Part shown: piece after piece, positions 25,400 through 40,115 of the stretch
Layout of the letters: each line of letters begins with the position of its first letter
How positions within the stretch are numbered: the stretch's first letter is position 1
NCBI GenBank assembly: GCA_916610825.1
Contig: OU744451.1
Span: 3,518,345 to 3,582,344, forward strand
Direction of reading: 5' to 3'
From: Haliclystus octoradiatus
Taxonomy: Eukaryota > Cnidaria > Staurozoa > Stauromedusae > Haliclystidae
Length of the DNA: 64,000 nt
Translations under genes and position numbers: made by a program
Notes under the pieces: model-generated
What the model was told of the DNA's origin: nothing
The model's input: only the letters and a program-made list of their open reading frames with translations
Databases searched by the model: none

Positions 25400-25422
25400 C
25401 TGCTGAACATTTTTCGCAGGGG
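25184..25422 (+). mobile_element. Palindromic element copy 16 (239 bp, subtype A3)
   Basis: Non-recombinant A3 copy with CTGCTGAACATTTTTCGC at the right and the AACTGCCACATA flank. It lies 1601 bp after copy 15. Confidence 0.75.
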
Positions 25423-27556
25423 AACTGCCACATATAATTTCAATTCCTAATTATAAATAATGTTGATTTACTCAGCCATAACTGTTTGCATGCAGGCTCT
25501 CAATAGTTAATATAGTGAAATTATATGAATTCTATACCTCCTGCTATGGTATGATTTTTCGTCCAAAGTTATAATTTAACTTACAAAATCAACAGAAATG
25601 TTTCTCAACGAGTTACTAACTACCACATATAAATTAATTTCCTAATTATAAAATATGTTGATTATTCAACCATAAACTTTTGCATGCAGGCTCTCAAAAG
25701 ATAAATTATAGCAAAATTACACGAATTCTATACATCCTGCTGTGGTATGATTTTTCATTATAATTTATCTAACAAAATCAACAGAAATGTTTTTCAACGT
25801 GTTACTAACTACCAGATATAAATTCATTTCCTAATTATAAAAAATGCTGATTTACTCAACCATAACCTTTTGCATGCAGGCTCTCAATAGTTAATTTAAC
25901 GAAATTACATGAATTCTATACATCCTGCTATGGTATGATTTTCGTCCAAAGTTATAATTTATCTAACAAAATCAAAAGAAATGTTTTTCAGCGTGTTACT
26001 AACTACCACATATAATTTCAATTCTTAATTATAAAAACTGTTGATTTACTCAGCCATAACCGTTTGCATGCAGGCTCATAATGCTTAATATAGCGAAATT
26101 ACATGAATTCTATAAATCCTGCTATGGTATGATATGTCGTCTAATGTTATAATTCAACTTACAAAATCAACAGAAACTTTTTTCAACGTGTTACTAACTA
26201 CCACATATAATTTCAATTCTTAATTATAAAAAGTGTTGATTTACTCAGCCATAACCGTTTGCATGCAGGCTCTCAATGGTTAATATAGCGAAATTACATG
26301 AATTCTATACATCCTGCTATGGTTTGAGTTTTCGTCCAAGGTTATAATTTAACTTACAAAATCAACAGAAATTTTTTTCAACGTGTTACTAACTACCACA
26401 TATAATTTCACTTCCTAATTATAAAAAATGTTGATTTACTCAGCCATAACCGTTTGCATGCAGGCTCTCAATAGTTAATATAGTGAAATTATATGAATTC
26501 TATACATCCTGCTATGGTATGATTTTTCGTTCAAAGTAATAATTTAACATACAAAATCAACAGAAATGTTTCTCAACGTGTTACTAACTACCACATATAA
26601 ATTCATTTCCTAATTATAAAAAATGCTGATTTACTCAACCATAACCTTTTGCATGCAGGCTCTCAATAGTTAATTTAACGAAATTACATGAATTCTATAC
26701 ATCCTGCTATGGTATGATTTTCGTCCAAAGTTATAATTTATCTAACAAAATCAACAGAAATGTTTTTCAACGTGTTACTAACTACCACATATAATTTCAA
26801 TTTTTAATTATAAAAAGTGTTGATTTACTCAGCCATAACCGTTTTCATGCAGGCTCTCAATGGTTAATATAGCGAAATTACATGGATTCTATACATCCTG
26901 CTATGGTATGATTTTTCGTCCAAAGTTAATATTTATCTAACAAAACCAACAGAAATGTTTTTCAATGTGTTACTAACTACCACATATAATTTCAATTCTT
27001 AATTATAAAAAGTGTTGATTTACTCAGCCATAACCGTTTGCATGCAGGCTCTCAATGGTTAATATAGCAAAATTACATGAATCTATACATCCTGCTATGG
27101 TTTGAGTTTTCGTCCAAGGTTATAATTTAACTTACAAAATCAACAGAAATTTTTTTCAACGTGTTACTAACTACCACATATAATTTCACTTCCTAATTAT
27201 AAAAAATGTTGATTTACTCAGCCATAACCGTTTGCATGCAGGCTCTCAATAGTTAATGTAGCGAAATTACATGAATTCTATTCATCCTGCTATGGTATGA
27301 TATTTCGTCTAATGTTATAATTCAACTTACAAAATCAACAGAAATATTTCTCAACGTGTTACTAACTACCACATATCATTTCAGTTCCTATTTATAAAAA
27401 GTGTTGATTTACTCAGCCATAATAGTTTGCATGCAGGCTCTCAATGGTACAGCGAAATTACATGAAATCTATACATCCTGCTATGGCATAATTTTTTGTC
27501 CAAAGTTAAGATTTAACTTAGAAAACCAACAGAAATATTTTTTAACTTGTTACAAA

Positions 27557-27792
27557 CCCCTGCGAAAACAGTTCAGGAGTTCATGAACAGTTCATGAACA
27601 GTTCATGAACATTAAATGGCTCCAATTTTCCTGAACTGTTCATGAATGTTCATAAATTGTTCATGAACAGTTCATGAACCCTCACAGACAGTTCATAAAC
27701 AGTTCATGAAAATTTAGAGCCTGTTAACGTTCATGAACTGTTCATGAACTGTTCATGAACTGCTCATGAACTCCTGAACTTTTTCGCGGGGG
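27557..27792 (+). mobile_element. Palindromic element copy 17 (236 bp, subtype C2)
   Basis: Subtype C2: as C1, but with a one-base deletion in the central run (TTCATGAATGTTCATAAATTG minus flanking bases) and right end CGCGGGGG. The private change GAACTGCTCATGAAC is in the right arm. The host monomer has GGTACAGCG and CATGAAATC, losing GAATTC. Confidence 0.75.
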
Positions 27793-30700
27793 AACTACAA
27801 CATATAATTTCAATTCCTAATTATAAAGAATGTTGATTTACTCAGCCATAACTGTTTGCATGCAGGCTCTCACTAGTTAATATAGTGAAATTACATGAAT
27901 TCTATACATCCTGCTATGGTATGATTTTTCGTTCAAAGTAATAATTTAACATACAAAATCAACAGAAATGTTTCTCAACGTGTTACTAACTACCACATAT
28001 AAATTAATTTCCTAATTATAAAAAATGCTGATTTACTCAACCATAACCTTTTGCATGCAGGCTCTCAATAGTTAATTTAACGAAATTACATGAATTCTAT
28101 ACATCCTGCTATGGTATGATTTTCGTCCAAAGTTATAATTTATCTAACAAAATCAACAGAAATGTTTTTCAATGTGATACTAACTACCAAATATAATTTC
28201 ACTTCCTAAATATAAAAAATGTTGATTTACTCAGCCATAACCGTTTGTATGTAGGCTCTCAATAGTTAATATAGCGAAATTACATGAATTCTATACATCC
28301 TGCTATGGCATGAGTTTTCCTCCAAGGTTATAATTTAACTTACAAAATCAACAGAAAATTCTTTCAACGTGTTACTAACTACCACATATAATTTCAATTC
28401 TTAATTATAAAAAGTGTTGATTTACTCAGCCATAACAGTTTGCATGCAGGCTCTCAATTGTTAAAAGAGCGAAATTACATGAATTCTATACATCCTGCTA
28501 TGGTATGATTTTTCGTCCGAAGTTATAATTTAACTTACAAAATCAACAGAAATGTTCTTCAACGTGTTACTAACTACCACATATAATTTCAATTCTTAAT
28601 TATAAAAAATGTTGATTTACTTAGCCATAACAGTTTGCATGCACGCTCTCAATGGTATAGCGAAATTACATAAATTCTATACCTCCTGCTATGGTATGAT
28701 TTTTCGTCCAAAGTTATAATTTAACTTACAAAATCAACAGAAATGTTTCTCAACGTGTTACTAACTACCACATATAAATTAATTTCCTAATTATAAAATA
28801 TGTTGATTATTCAACCATAAACTTTTGCATGCAGGCTATCAAAAGATAAATTATAGCAAAATTACATGAATTCTATACATCCTGCTGTGGTATGATTTTT
28901 CATCCAAAGTTATAATTTATCTAACAAAATCAACAGAAATGTTTTTCAACATGTTACTAACTACCAGATATATTTTCACTTCCTAATTATAAAAAATGTT
29001 GATTTACTCAGCCATAACTGTTTGCATGCAGGCTCTCAATAGTTAATATAGTGAAATTATATGAATTCTATACATCCTGCTATGGTATGATTTTTCGTTC
29101 AAAGTAATAATTTAACATACAAAATCAACAGAAATGTTTCTCAACGTGTTACTAACTACCACATATAAATTCATGTCCTAATTATAAAAAATGCTGATTT
29201 ACTCAACCATAACCTTTTGCATGCAGGCTCTCAATAGTTAATTTAACGAAATTACATGAATTCTATACATCCTGCTATGGTATGATTTTCGTCCAAAGTT
29301 ATAATTTATCTAACAAAATCAACAGAAATGTTTTTCAACGTGTTACTAACTACCACATATAATTTCAATTCTTAATTATAAAAAGTGTTGATTTACTCAG
29401 CCATAACCGTTTGTATGCAGGCTCTCAATGGTTAATATAGCGAAATTACATGAATTCTATACATCCTGCTATGGTATGATATTTCGTCTAATGTTATAAT
29501 TCAACTTACAAAATCAACAGAAAATTTTTTCAACGTTTTACTAACTACCATATATAATTTCACTTCCTAATTATAAAAAATGTTGATTTACTCAGCCATA
29601 ACCGTTTGCATGCAGGCTCTCAATTGTTAAAAGAGCGAAATTAAATGAATTCTATACATCCTGCTATGGTATGATTTTTCGTCCGAAGTTATAATTTAAC
29701 TTACAAAATCAACAGAAATGTTCTTCAACGTGTTACTAGCTACCACATATAATTTCAATTCTTAATTATAAAAAATGTTGATTTACTTAGCCATAACAGT
29801 TTGCATGCAGGCTCTCAATGGTATTGCGAAATTACATAAATTCTATACCTCCTGCTATGGTATGATTTTTCGTCCAAAGTTATAATTTAACTTACAAAAT
29901 CAACAGAAATGTTTCTCAACGTGTTACTAACTACCACATATAAATTAATTTCCTAATTATAAAATATGTTGATTATTCAACCATAAACTTTTGCATGCAG
30001 GCTCTCAAAAGATAAATTATAGCAAAATTACATGAATTCTATACATCCTGCTGTGGTATGATTTTTCATCCAAAGTTATAATTTATCTAACAAAATCAAC
30101 AGAAATTTTTTTCAACGTGTTACTAACTACCACATATAATTTCACTTCCTAATTATAAAAAATGTTGATTTACTCAGCCATAACCGTTTGCATGCAGGCT
30201 CTCAATAGTTAATATAGTGAAATTATATGAATTCTATACATCCTGCTATGGTATGATTTTTCGTTCAAAGTAATAATTTAACATACAAAATCAACAGAAA
30301 TGTTTCTCAACGTGTTACTAACTACCACATATAAATTCATTTCCTAATTATAAAAAATGCTGATTTACTCAACCATAACCTTTTGCATGCAGGCTCTCAA
30401 TAGTTAATTTAACGAAATTACATGAATTCTATACATCCTGCTATGGTATGATTTTCGTCCAAAGTTATAATTTATCTAACAAAATCAACAGAAATGTTTT
30501 TCATCGTGTTACTAACTACCACATATAATTTCAATTTTTAATTATAAAAAGTGTTGATTTACTCAGCCATAACCGTTTGCATGCAGGCTCTCAATGGTTA
30601 ATATAGCGAAATTACATGGATTCTATACATCCTGCTATGGTATGATTTTTCGTCCAAAGTTAATATTTATCTAACAAAATCAACAGAAATGTTTTTCAAT

Positions 30701-31289
30701 GTGTTACTAACTACCACATATAATTTCAATTCTTAATTATAAAAAGTGTTGATTTACTCAGCCATAACCGTTTGCATGCAGGCTCTCAATGGTTAATATA
30801 GCAAAATTACATGAATCTATACATCCTGCTATGGTTTGAGTTTTCGTCAAAGGTTATAATTTAACTTACAAAATCAACAGAAATTTTTTTCAACGTGTTA
30901 CTAACTACCACATATAATTTCACTTCCTAATTAAAAAAATGTTGATTTACTCAGCCATAACCGTTTGCATGCAGGCTCTCAATAGTTAATGTAGCGAAAT
31001 TACATGAATTCTATTCATCCTGCTATGGTATGATATTTCGTCTAATGTTATAATTCAACTTACAAAATCAACAGAAATATTTCTCAACGTGTTACTAACT
31101 ACCACATATCATTTCACTTCCTATTTATAAAAAGTGTTGATTTACTCAGCCATAATAGTTTGCATGCAGGCTCTCAATGGTACAGCGAAATTACATGAAT
31201 TCTATACATCCTGCTATGGCATAATTTTTTGTCCAAAGTTAAGATTTAACTTAGAAAACCAACAGAAATATTTTTTAACTTGTTACAAA

Positions 31290-31525
31290 CCCCTGCGAAA
31301 ACAGTTCAGGAGTTCATGAACAGTTCATGAACAGTTCATGAACATTAAATGGCTCCAATTTTCCTGAACTGTTCATGAATGTTCATAAATTGTTCATGAA
31401 CAGTTCATGAACCCTCACAGACAGTTCATAAACAGTTCATGAAAATTTAGAGCCTGTTAACGTTCATGAACTGTTCATGAACTGTTCATGAACTGTTCAT
31501 GAACTCCTGAACTTTTTCGCGGGAG
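31290..31525 (+). mobile_element. Palindromic element copy 18 (236 bp, subtype C2)
   Basis: C2 form with a further damaged right end, CTTTTTCGCGGGAG. The host monomer has GGTACAGCG. It is duplicated as copy 21 at +4802 bp. Confidence 0.75.
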
Positions 31526-33277
31526 AACTACAACATATAATTTCAATTCCTAATTATAAAGAATGTTGATTTACTCAGCCATAACTGTTTGCATGCAGGC
31601 TCTCACTAGTTAATATAGTGAAATTACATGAATTCTATACATCCTGCTATGGTATGATTTTTCGTTCAAAGTAATAATTTAACATACAAAATCAACAGAA
31701 ATGTTTCTCAACGTGTTACTAACTACCACATATAAATTAATTTCCTAATTATAAAAAATGCTGACTTACTCAACCATAACCTTTTGCATGCAGGCTCTCA
31801 ATAGTTAATTTAACGAAATTACATGAATTCTATACATCCTGCTATGGTATGATTTTCGTCCAAAGTTATAATTTATCTAACAAAATCAACAGAAATGTTT
31901 TTCAATGTGATACTAACTACCAAATATAATTTCACTTCCTAAATATAAAAAATGTTGATTTACTCAGCCATAACCGTTTGCATGCAGGCTCTCGATAGTT
32001 AATTTAACGAAATTACATGAATTCTATACATCCTGCTATGGTATGATTTTTTGTCCAAAGTTAAGATTTAACTTAGAAAATCAACAGAAATGTTTTTCAA
32101 CGTGTTACTAACTACCACACATAATTTCAATTCTTAATTATAAAAAGTGTTGATTTACTCAGCCATAACCGTTTGTATGCAGGCTCTCAATGGTTAATAT
32201 AGCGAAATTACATGAATTCTATACATCCTGCTATGGTATGATATTTCGTCTAATGTTATAATTCAACTTACAAAATCAACAGAAATTTTTTTCAACGTGT
32301 TACTAACTACCACATATAATTTCACTTCCTAATTATAAAAAATGTTGATTTACTCAGCCATAACCGTTTGCATGCAGGCTCTCAATTGTTAAAAGAGCGA
32401 AATTAAATTAATTCTATACATCCTGCTGTGGTATGATTTTTCGTCCGAAGTTATAATTTAACTTAGAAAATCAACAGAAATGTTCTTCAACGTGTTACTA
32501 ACTACCACATATAATTTCAATTCTTAATTATAAAAAATGTTGATTTACTCAGCAATAACCGTTTGCATGCAGGCTCTCAATGGTTAATATAGCGAAATTA
32601 CATGAATTCTATACATCCTGCTATGGCATGAGTTTTCCTCCAAGGTTATAATTTAACTTACAAAATCAACAGAAACTTTTTTCAACGTGTTACTAACTAC
32701 CAGATATAATTTCACTTCCTAATTATAAAAAATGTTGATTTACTCAGCCATAACCGTTTGCATGCAGGCTCTCAATGGTTAATATAGCGAAATTACATGA
32801 ATTCTATACATCCTGCTATGGTATGATATTTCGTCTAATGTTATAATTTATCTAACAAAATCAACAGAAATGTTTTTCAAAGTGTTACTAACTACCAGAT
32901 ATAATTTCACTTCCTAATTATAAAAAATGTTGATTTACTCAGCCATAACCGTTTGCATGCAGGCTCTCAATGGTTAATATAGCGAAATTACATGAATTCT
33001 ATACATCCTGCTATGGTATGATATTTCGTCTAATGTTATAATTCAACTTACAAAATCAACAGAAACTTTTTTCAACGTGTTACTAACTACCACATATAAT
33101 TTCAATTCTTAATTCTAAAAAATGTTGATTTACTCAGCCATAATAGTTTGCATGCAGGCTCTCAATGGTATAGCGAAATTACATGAATTCTATACATCCT
33201 GCTATGGCATAATTTTTTGTCCAAAGTTAAGATTTAACTTAGAAAATCAACAGAAATATTTTTTAACGTGTTACAAA

Positions 33278-33516
33278 CCCCTGCGAAAAGAGGTTCAGGA
33301 GTTCATGAAGAGTTCATGAACAGTTCATGAACATTAAATGGCTCCAATTTTCCTGAACTGTTCATGAGCTGTTCATGAATTGTTCATGAACAGTTCATCA
33401 ACCCTCACAGACAGTTCATAAACAGTTCATGAAAATTTAGGGCCAGCTAACGTGCATGAACTGTTCATGAACTGTTCATGAACTGTTCATGAACTCCTGA
33501 ACATTTTTCGCAGGGG
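33278..33516 (+). mobile_element. Palindromic element copy 19 (239 bp, subtype A2)
   Basis: A2 form (CATGAGCTG, GGCCAGCTAACGTGC) with ACATTTTTCGCAGGGG at the right. The right flank is ACATATCATTTC. It is duplicated as copy 22 at +4802 bp. Confidence 0.75.
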
Positions 33517-35074
33517 AACTACAACATATCATTTCAATTCCTAATTATAAAGAATGTTGATTTACTCAGCCATAACTGTTTGCATGCAGGCTCTCAATAG
33601 TTAATATAGTGAAATTATATGAATTCTATACATCCTGCTATGGTATGATTTTTCGTTCAAAGTAATAATTTAACATACAAAATCAACAGAAATGTTTCTC
33701 AACGTGTTACTAACTACCACATATAAATTCATTTCCTAATTATAAAAAATGCTGATTTACTCAACCATAACCTTTTGCATGCAGGCTCTCAATAGTTAAT
33801 TTAACGAAATTACATGAATTTTATACATCCTGTTATGGTATGATTTTCGTCCAAAGTTATAATTTATCTAACAAAATCAACAGAAATGTTTTTCAATGTG
33901 ATACTAACTACCACATATAATTTCACTTCCTAAATATAAAAAATGTTGATTTACTCAGCCATAACCGTTTGTATGTAGGCTCTCTATGGTTAATATAGCG
34001 AAATTACATGAATTCTATACATCCTGCTATGGCATGAGTTTTCCTCCAAGGTTATAATTTAACTTACGAAATCAACAGAAACTTTTTTCAACGTGTTACT
34101 AACTACCACATATAATTTCAATTCTTAATTATAAAAAGTGTTGATTTACTCAGCCATAACAGTTTGCATGCAGGCTCTCAATTGTTAAAAGAGCGAAATT
34201 ACATGAATTCTATACATCCTGCTATGGTATGATTTTTCGTCCGAAGTTATAATTTAACTTACAAAATCAACAGAAATGTTTCTCAACGTGTTACTAACTA
34301 CCACATATAAATTAATTTCCTAATTATAAAATATGTTGATTATTCAACCATAAACTTTTGCATGCAGGCTCTCAAAAGATAAATTATAGCAAAATTACAT
34401 GAATTCTATACATCCTGCTGTGGTATGATTTTTCATCCAAAGTTATAATTTATCTAACAAAATCAACAGAAATGTTTTTCAACGTGTTACTAACTACCAG
34501 ATATAATTTCACTTCCTAATTATAAAAAATGTTGATTTACTCAGCCATAACCGTTTGCATGCAGGCTCTCAATGGTTAATATAGCGAAATTACATGAATT
34601 CTATACATCCTGCTATGGTATGATGTTTCGTCTAATGTTATAATTCAACTTACAAAATCAACAGAAACTTTTTTCAACGTGTTACTAACTACCACATATA
34701 ATTTCAATTCTTAATTATAAAAAGTGTTGATTTACTCAGCCATAACCGTTTGCATGCAGGCTCTCAATGGTTAATATAGCGAAATTACATGAATTCTATA
34801 CATCCTGCTATGGTATGATATTTCGTCTAATGTTATAATTCAACTTACAAAATCAACAGAAACTTTTTTCAACGTGTTACTAACTACCACATATCATTTC
34901 ACTTCCTATTTATAAAAAGTGTTGATTTACTCAGCCATAATAGTTTGCATGCAGGCTCTCAATGGTATAGCGAAATTACATGAATTCTATACATCCTGCT
35001 ATGGCATAATTTTTTGTCCAAAGTTAAGATTTAACTTAGAAAACCAAGAGAAATATTTTTTAACTTGTTACAAA

Positions 35075-35313
35075 CCCCTGCGAAAAGAGGTTCAGGAGTT
35101 CATGAACAGTTCATGAACAGTTCATGAACATTAAATGGCTCCAATTTTCCTGAACTGTTCATGAACTCTTCATGAATTGTTCATGAACAGTTCATGAACC
35201 CTCACAGACAGTTCATAAACAGTTCATGAAAATTTAGGGCCAGTTAACGTTCATGAACTGTTCATGAACTGTTCATGATCTGTTAATGAACTCCTGAACT
35301 TTTTTCGCAGGGG
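35075..35313 (+). mobile_element. Palindromic element copy 20 (239 bp, subtype B)
   Basis: B form with GATCTGTTAATGAAC in the right arm. It is duplicated as copy 23 at +4802 bp. Confidence 0.75.
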
Positions 35314-36091
35314 AACTACAACATATAATTTCAATTCCTAATTATAAAGAATGTTGATTTACTCAGCCATAACTGTTTGCATGCAGGCTCTCAATAGTTA
35401 ATATAGTGAAATTATATGAATTCTATACATCCTGCTATGGTATGATTTTTCGTTCAAAGTAATAATTTAACTTACAAAATCAACAGAAACTTTTTTGAAC
35501 GTGTTACTAACTACCACATATAATTTCACTTCCTAAATATAAAAAATGTTGATTTACTCAGCCTTAACCGTTTGTATGTAGGCTCTCAATGGTTAATATA
35601 GCGAAATTACATGAATTCTATACATCCTGCTATGGCATGAGTTTTCCTCCAAGGTTATAATTTAACTTACAAAATCAACAGAAACTTTTTTCAACGTGTT
35701 ACTAACTACCACATATAATTTCAATTCTTAATTATAAAAAATGTTGATTTACTCAGCCATAACCGTTTGCATGCAGGCTCTCAATAGTTAATGTAGCGAA
35801 ATTACATGAATTCTATTCATCCTGCTATGGTATGATATTTCGTCTAATGTTATAATTCAACTTACAAAATCAACAGAAATATTTCTCAACGTGTTACTAA
35901 CTACCACATATCATTTCACTTCCTATTTATAAAAAGTGTTGATTTACTCAGCCATAATAGTTTGCATGCAGGCTCTCAATGGTACAGCGAAATTACATGA
36001 ATTCTATACATCCTGCTATGGCATAATTTTTTGTCCAAAGTTAAGATTTAACTTAGAAAACCAACAGAAATATTTTTTAACTTGTTACAAA

Positions 36092-36327
36092 CCCCTGCGA
36101 AAACAGTTCAGGAGTTCATGAACAGTTCATGAACAGTTCATGAACATTAAATGGCTCCAATTTTCCTGAACTGTTCATGAATGTTCATAAATTGTTCATG
36201 AACAGTTCATGAACCCTCACAGACAGTTCATAAACAGTTCATGAAAATTTAGAGCCTGTTAACGTTCATGAACTGTTCATGAACTGTTCATGAACTGTTC
36301 ATGAACTCCTGAACTTTTTCGCGGGAG
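36092..36327 (+). mobile_element. Palindromic element copy 21 (236 bp, subtype C2)
   Basis: Second member of the copy 18 pair, with the same CGCGGGAG right end. It lies only 1017 bp after copy 20, because the 4802-bp block junction falls between them. Confidence 0.75.
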
Positions 36328-38079
36328 AACTACAACATATAATTTCAATTCCTAATTATAAAGAATGTTGATTTACTCAGCCATAACTGTTTGCATGCAG
36401 GCTCTCACTAGTTAATATAGTGAAATTACATGAATTCTATACATCCTGCTATGGTATGATTTTTCGTTCAAAGTAATAATTTAACATACAAAATCAACAG
36501 AAATGTTTCTCAACGTGTTACTAACTACCACATATAAATTAATTTCCTAATTATAAAAAATGCTGACTTACTCAACCATAACCTTTTGCATGCAGGCTCT
36601 CAATAGTTAATTTAACGAAATTACATGAATTCTATACATCCTGCTATGGTATGATTTTCGTCCAAAGTTATAATTTATCTAACAAAATCAACAGAAATGT
36701 TTTTCAATGTGATACTAACTACCAAATATAATTTCACTTCCTAAATATAAAAAATGTTGATTTACTCAGCCATAACCGTTTGCATGCAGGCTCTCGATAG
36801 TTAATTTAACGAAATTACATGAATTCTATACATCCTGCTATGGTATGATTTTTTGTCCAAAGTTAAGATTTAACTTAGAAAATCAACAGAAATGTTTTTC
36901 AACGTGTTACTAACTACCACACATAATTTCAATTCTTAATTATAAAAAGTGTTGATTTACTCAGCCATAACCGTTTGTATGCAGGCTCTCAATGGTTAAT
37001 ATAGCGAAATTACATGAATTCTATACATCCTGCTATGGTATGATATTTCGTCTAATGTTATAATTCAACTTACAAAATCAACAGAAATTTTTTTCAACGT
37101 GTTACTAACTACCACATATAATTTCACTTCCTAATTATAAAAAATGTTGATTTACTCAGCCATAACCGTTTGCATGCAGGCTCTCAATTGTTAAAAGAGC
37201 GAAATTAAATTAATTCTATACATCCTGCTGTGGTATGATTTTTCGTCCGAAGTTATAATTTAACTTAGAAAATCAACAGAAATGTTCTTCAACGTGTTAC
37301 TAACTACCACATATAATTTCAATTCTTAATTATAAAAAATGTTGATTTACTCAGCAATAACCGTTTGCATGCAGGCTCTCAATGGTTAATATAGCGAAAT
37401 TACATGAATTCTATACATCCTGCTATGGCATGAGTTTTCCTCCAAGGTTATAATTTAACTTACAAAATCAACAGAAACTTTTTTCAACGTGTTACTAACT
37501 ACCAGATATAATTTCACTTCCTAATTATAAAAAATGTTGATTTACTCAGCCATAACCGTTTGCATGCAGGCTCTCAATGGTTAATATAGCGAAATTACAT
37601 GAATTCTATACATCCTGCTATGGTATGATATTTCGTCTAATGTTATAATTTATCTAACAAAATCAACAGAAATGTTTTTCAAAGTGTTACTAACTACCAG
37701 ATATAATTTCACTTCCTAATTATAAAAAATGTTGATTTACTCAGCCATAACCGTTTGCATGCAGGCTCTCAATGGTTAATATAGCGAAATTACATGAATT
37801 CTATACATCCTGCTATGGTATGATATTTCGTCTAATGTTATAATTCAACTTACAAAATCAACAGAAACTTTTTTCAACGTGTTACTAACTACCACATATA
37901 ATTTCAATTCTTAATTCTAAAAAATGTTGATTTACTCAGCCATAATAGTTTGCATGCAGGCTCTCAATGGTATAGCGAAATTACATGAATTCTATACATC
38001 CTGCTATGGCATAATTTTTTGTCCAAAGTTAAGATTTAACTTAGAAAATCAACAGAAATATTTTTTAACGTGTTACAAA

Positions 38080-38318
38080 CCCCTGCGAAAAGAGGTTCAG
38101 GAGTTCATGAAGAGTTCATGAACAGTTCATGAACATTAAATGGCTCCAATTTTCCTGAACTGTTCATGAGCTGTTCATGAATTGTTCATGAACAGTTCAT
38201 CAACCCTCACAGACAGTTCATAAACAGTTCATGAAAATTTAGGGCCAGCTAACGTGCATGAACTGTTCATGAACTGTTCATGAACTGTTCATGAACTCCT
38301 GAACATTTTTCGCAGGGG
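38080..38318 (+). mobile_element. Palindromic element copy 22 (239 bp, subtype A2)
   Basis: Second member of the copy 19 pair. I see no difference from copy 19 by eye, including GCTAACGTGCATG. Confidence 0.75.
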
Positions 38319-39876
38319 AACTACAACATATCATTTCAATTCCTAATTATAAAGAATGTTGATTTACTCAGCCATAACTGTTTGCATGCAGGCTCTCAAT
38401 AGTTAATATAGTGAAATTATATGAATTCTATACATCCTGCTATGGTATGATTTTTCGTTCAAAGTAATAATTTAACATACAAAATCAACAGAAATGTTTC
38501 TCAACGTGTTACTAACTACCACATATAAATTCATTTCCTAATTATAAAAAATGCTGATTTACTCAACCATAACCTTTTGCATGCAGGCTCTCAATAGTTA
38601 ATTTAACGAAATTACATGAATTTTATACATCCTGTTATGGTATGATTTTCGTCCAAAGTTATAATTTATCTAACAAAATCAACAGAAATGTTTTTCAATG
38701 TGATACTAACTACCACATATAATTTCACTTCCTAAATATAAAAAATGTTGATTTACTCAGCCATAACCGTTTGTATGTAGGCTCTCTATGGTTAATATAG
38801 CGAAATTACATGAATTCTATACATCCTGCTATGGCATGAGTTTTCCTCCAAGGTTATAATTTAACTTACGAAATCAACAGAAACTTTTTTCAACGTGTTA
38901 CTAACTACCACATATAATTTCAATTCTTAATTATAAAAAGTGTTGATTTACTCAGCCATAACAGTTTGCATGCAGGCTCTCAATTGTTAAAAGAGCGAAA
39001 TTACATGAATTCTATACATCCTGCTATGGTATGATTTTTCGTCCGAAGTTATAATTTAACTTACAAAATCAACAGAAATGTTTCTCAACGTGTTACTAAC
39101 TACCACATATAAATTAATTTCCTAATTATAAAATATGTTGATTATTCAACCATAAACTTTTGCATGCAGGCTCTCAAAAGATAAATTATAGCAAAATTAC
39201 ATGAATTCTATACATCCTGCTGTGGTATGATTTTTCATCCAAAGTTATAATTTATCCAACAAAATCAACAGAAATGTTTTTCAACGTGTTACTAACTACC
39301 AGATATAATTTCACTTCCTAATTATAAAAAATGTTGATTTACTCAGCCATAACCGTTTGCATGCAGGCTCTCAATGGTTAATATAGCGAAATTACATGAA
39401 TTCTATACATCCTGCTATGGTATGATGTTTCGTCTAATGTTATAATTCAACTTACAAAATCAACAGAAACTTTTTTCAACGTGTTACTAACTACCACATA
39501 TAATTTCAATTCTTAATTATAAAAAGTGTTGATTTACTCAGCCATAACCGTTTGCATGCAGGCTCTCAATGGTTAATATAGCGAAATTACATGAATTCTA
39601 TACATCCTGCTATGGTATGATATTTCGTCTAATGTTATAATTCAACTTACAAAATCAACAGAAACTTTTTTCAACGTGTTACTAACTACCACATATCATT
39701 TCACTTCCTATTTATAAAAAGTGTTGATTTACTCAGCCATAATAGTTTGCATGCAGGCTCTCAATGGTATAGCGAAATTACATGAATTCTATACATCCTG
39801 CTATGGCATAATTTTTTGTCCAAAGTTAAGATTTAACTTAGAAAACCAAGAGAAATATTTTTTAACTTGTTACAAA

Positions 39877-40115
39877 CCCCTGCGAAAAGAGGTTCAGGAG
39901 TTCATGAACAGTTCATGAACAGTTCATGAACATTAAATGGCTCCAATTTTCCTGAACTGTTCATGAACTCTTCATGAATTGTTCATGAACAGTTCATGAA
40001 CCCTCACAGACAGTTCATAAACAGTTCATGAAAATTTAGGGCCAGTTAACGTTCATGAACTGTTCATGAACTGTTCATGATCTGTTAATGAACTCCTGAA
40101 CTTTTTTCGCAGGGG
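39877..40115 (+). mobile_element. Palindromic element copy 23 (239 bp, subtype B)
   Basis: Second member of the copy 20 pair, with the same GATCTGTTAATGAAC damage. It is the last element of the second 4802-bp block. Confidence 0.75.

Larger units (their letters stand above)
30945..35746 (+). repeat. 4802-bp tandem block, first copy
   Basis: Contains elements 18, 19 and 20. Every landmark checked recurs at +4802, including rare variants such as CATGAATTTTATACATCC with CTGTTATGG and CTTACGAAATC. The left boundary is where flanking monomers stop matching (ACTTCCTAATTAAAA before, ATGTTGATTTACTC after). Confidence 0.85.
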
